The notes below the pieces were generated by a model. It was not told the origin of the DNA. It saw nothing but the letters and a program-made list of their open reading frames with translations, and did no database searches. Both the position numbers and the translations under genes were made by a program. Shown here piece after piece: positions 63,525-64,000 of a stretch of DNA of 64,000 nt. This DNA comes from Myxococcales bacterium (GTDB lineage: Bacteria; Myxococcota; UBA727; VGSZ01): the NCBI GenBank assembly GCA_023248635.1, contig JAHFED010000021.1:26110-90109 (forward strand), read 5' to 3'. The stretch's first letter is position 1; every line of letters begins with the position of its first letter.

Positions 63525-64000
63525 ATGTGCGGTGGTGGTGGCAGCGTCAAACATTCTCCCCGTCCGGCGCCTCCGCCCCCACCCCCGCCACCCCGCGTCG
63601 CCCCCCCGTACGTCCCGCCTCCCACCCTGAAGCCTCCGGCGCCGCTCTTCACCGACGACTACATCGACAAGCCCAAACCGAAGCCTCCGGTGGCCAGCCC
63701 ACCGCCTGCTCCGCTGACGCTCATCGTGAAGGTCCTCACCATGATCTTCCGGCCGCCGCCGACCCAGGTCCCGCCGCCGGCGCCCCCGCCGCCGCGCGCC
63801 AACCCCGTGACGCAGCCGCCGATGTGGCTGCCCCCGCCCGCGCTTCCTCCCGTGCAGGCCCGCCCGGAGCCAGTGACGCCACCGACCCAGGTCCCGCCAC
63901 CGGTGCAACCGCAGCCCGAGCCCCTGCAGGACCCGACCCCCCCGTGCCCCCGCGCGCCAGGCCCGAACCCACGCCGCCGCCGCGCATCAGCCGACCGCAG
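63525..64000 (+). CDS. Proline-rich protein, partial, possible frameshift
   Basis: Starts at ATG 63525, seven bases after a strong AGGAGG, and runs past the window end (about 158 codons visible). It begins MCGGGGSVKHSPRPAPPPP and is over one-third proline, with APPYVPPPTLKPPAPLF, LIVKVLTMIF and PVTPPTQVPPPVQPQPEP. No signal peptide is clear. After a run of seven C near 63940 this frame becomes Arg-rich, while the other frame continues as VPPRARPEPTPPPRISRP, so a frameshift or sequencing error is likely. Function unknown; a coat or cell-wall linker protein is possible. Confidence 0.6.
   Translation, partial: MCGGGGSVKHSPRPAPPPPPPPPRVAPPYVPPPTLKPPAPLFTDDYIDKPKPKPPVASPPPAPLTLIVKVLTMIFRPPPTQVPPPAPPPPRANPVTQPPMWLPPPALPPVQARPEPVTPPTQVPPPVQPQPEPLQDPTPPCPRAPGPNPRRRRASADR

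Overview
This is a GC-rich, gene-dense chromosomal segment whose content points to a Myxococcota-type (former deltaproteobacterial) Gram-negative. The reasons are the many outer-membrane/lipobox lipoproteins, several of them Asp- and Cys-rich, the FHA, PEGA and zinc-ribbon/TPR proteins, a kinase-like protein, a CHASE2 adenylate cyclase next to a cyclic-nucleotide-binding protein, a minor pseudopilin operon, and the strong GTC/GAC repeat bias of the DNA. There is no rRNA, tRNA or CRISPR array that I can recognise, and no phage or insertion sequence. The species assignment is inference from gene content only.

Layout. 1-6134: extracytoplasmic DUF1501 protein, a haem-type lipoprotein, a HExxH lipoprotein and a large hydrazine-synthase-alpha-like di-haem propeller lipoprotein. 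6228-9861: a CaiB/BaiF-family racemase or CoA transferase, an SCP2 protein, a small lipoprotein, an ACP-phosphodiesterase-like protein and two CheW-like proteins. 10165-15260: a minor pseudopilin operon (GspH/FimT, PilV, PilW and a giant PilX-like protein). 15453-28046: zinc-ribbon/TPR protein, porin, cysteine-ladder protein, two FHA proteins, a membrane Fe-S oxidoreductase and a propeller lipoprotein. 28051-32792: a same-strand run of two glycosyltransferases, CHASE2 cyclase and a Crp-like sensor. 32810-41606: fmt, a CsgG-like TPR protein, DUF423, a CehA-type metallohydrolase lipoprotein, mutM, a spermidine-synthase-like protein and a PARP-type zinc-finger protein. 41805-46322: a pseudokinase with PEGA domains, an Mpo1-like protein, a P-loop kinase and a lipoprotein. 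46432-49275: gluQ, rbfA and glmM. 49315-56504: M14 peptidase, a degenerate repeat region, a glycan-binding-domain protein, an ABC permease, an outer-membrane protein and eno. 56633-64000: PBP1A, sixA, two paralogous lipoproteins, HtrA and the start of a proline-rich protein.

The most unusual feature is a set of short palindromic DNA elements that recur across the window. Five recognisable families (called A to E here) are combined as interchangeable modules, often around a shared AATTGTCTACAGG linker. They lie mainly between convergent or divergent genes, and one of them (C) also lies in frame inside at least three protein-coding genes. Other points of interest are the cysteine-ladder protein in the porin/FHA/Fe-S region, the bacterial PARP-type zinc finger, the pseudokinase, and a TTGCGCA box array in front of the last gene.
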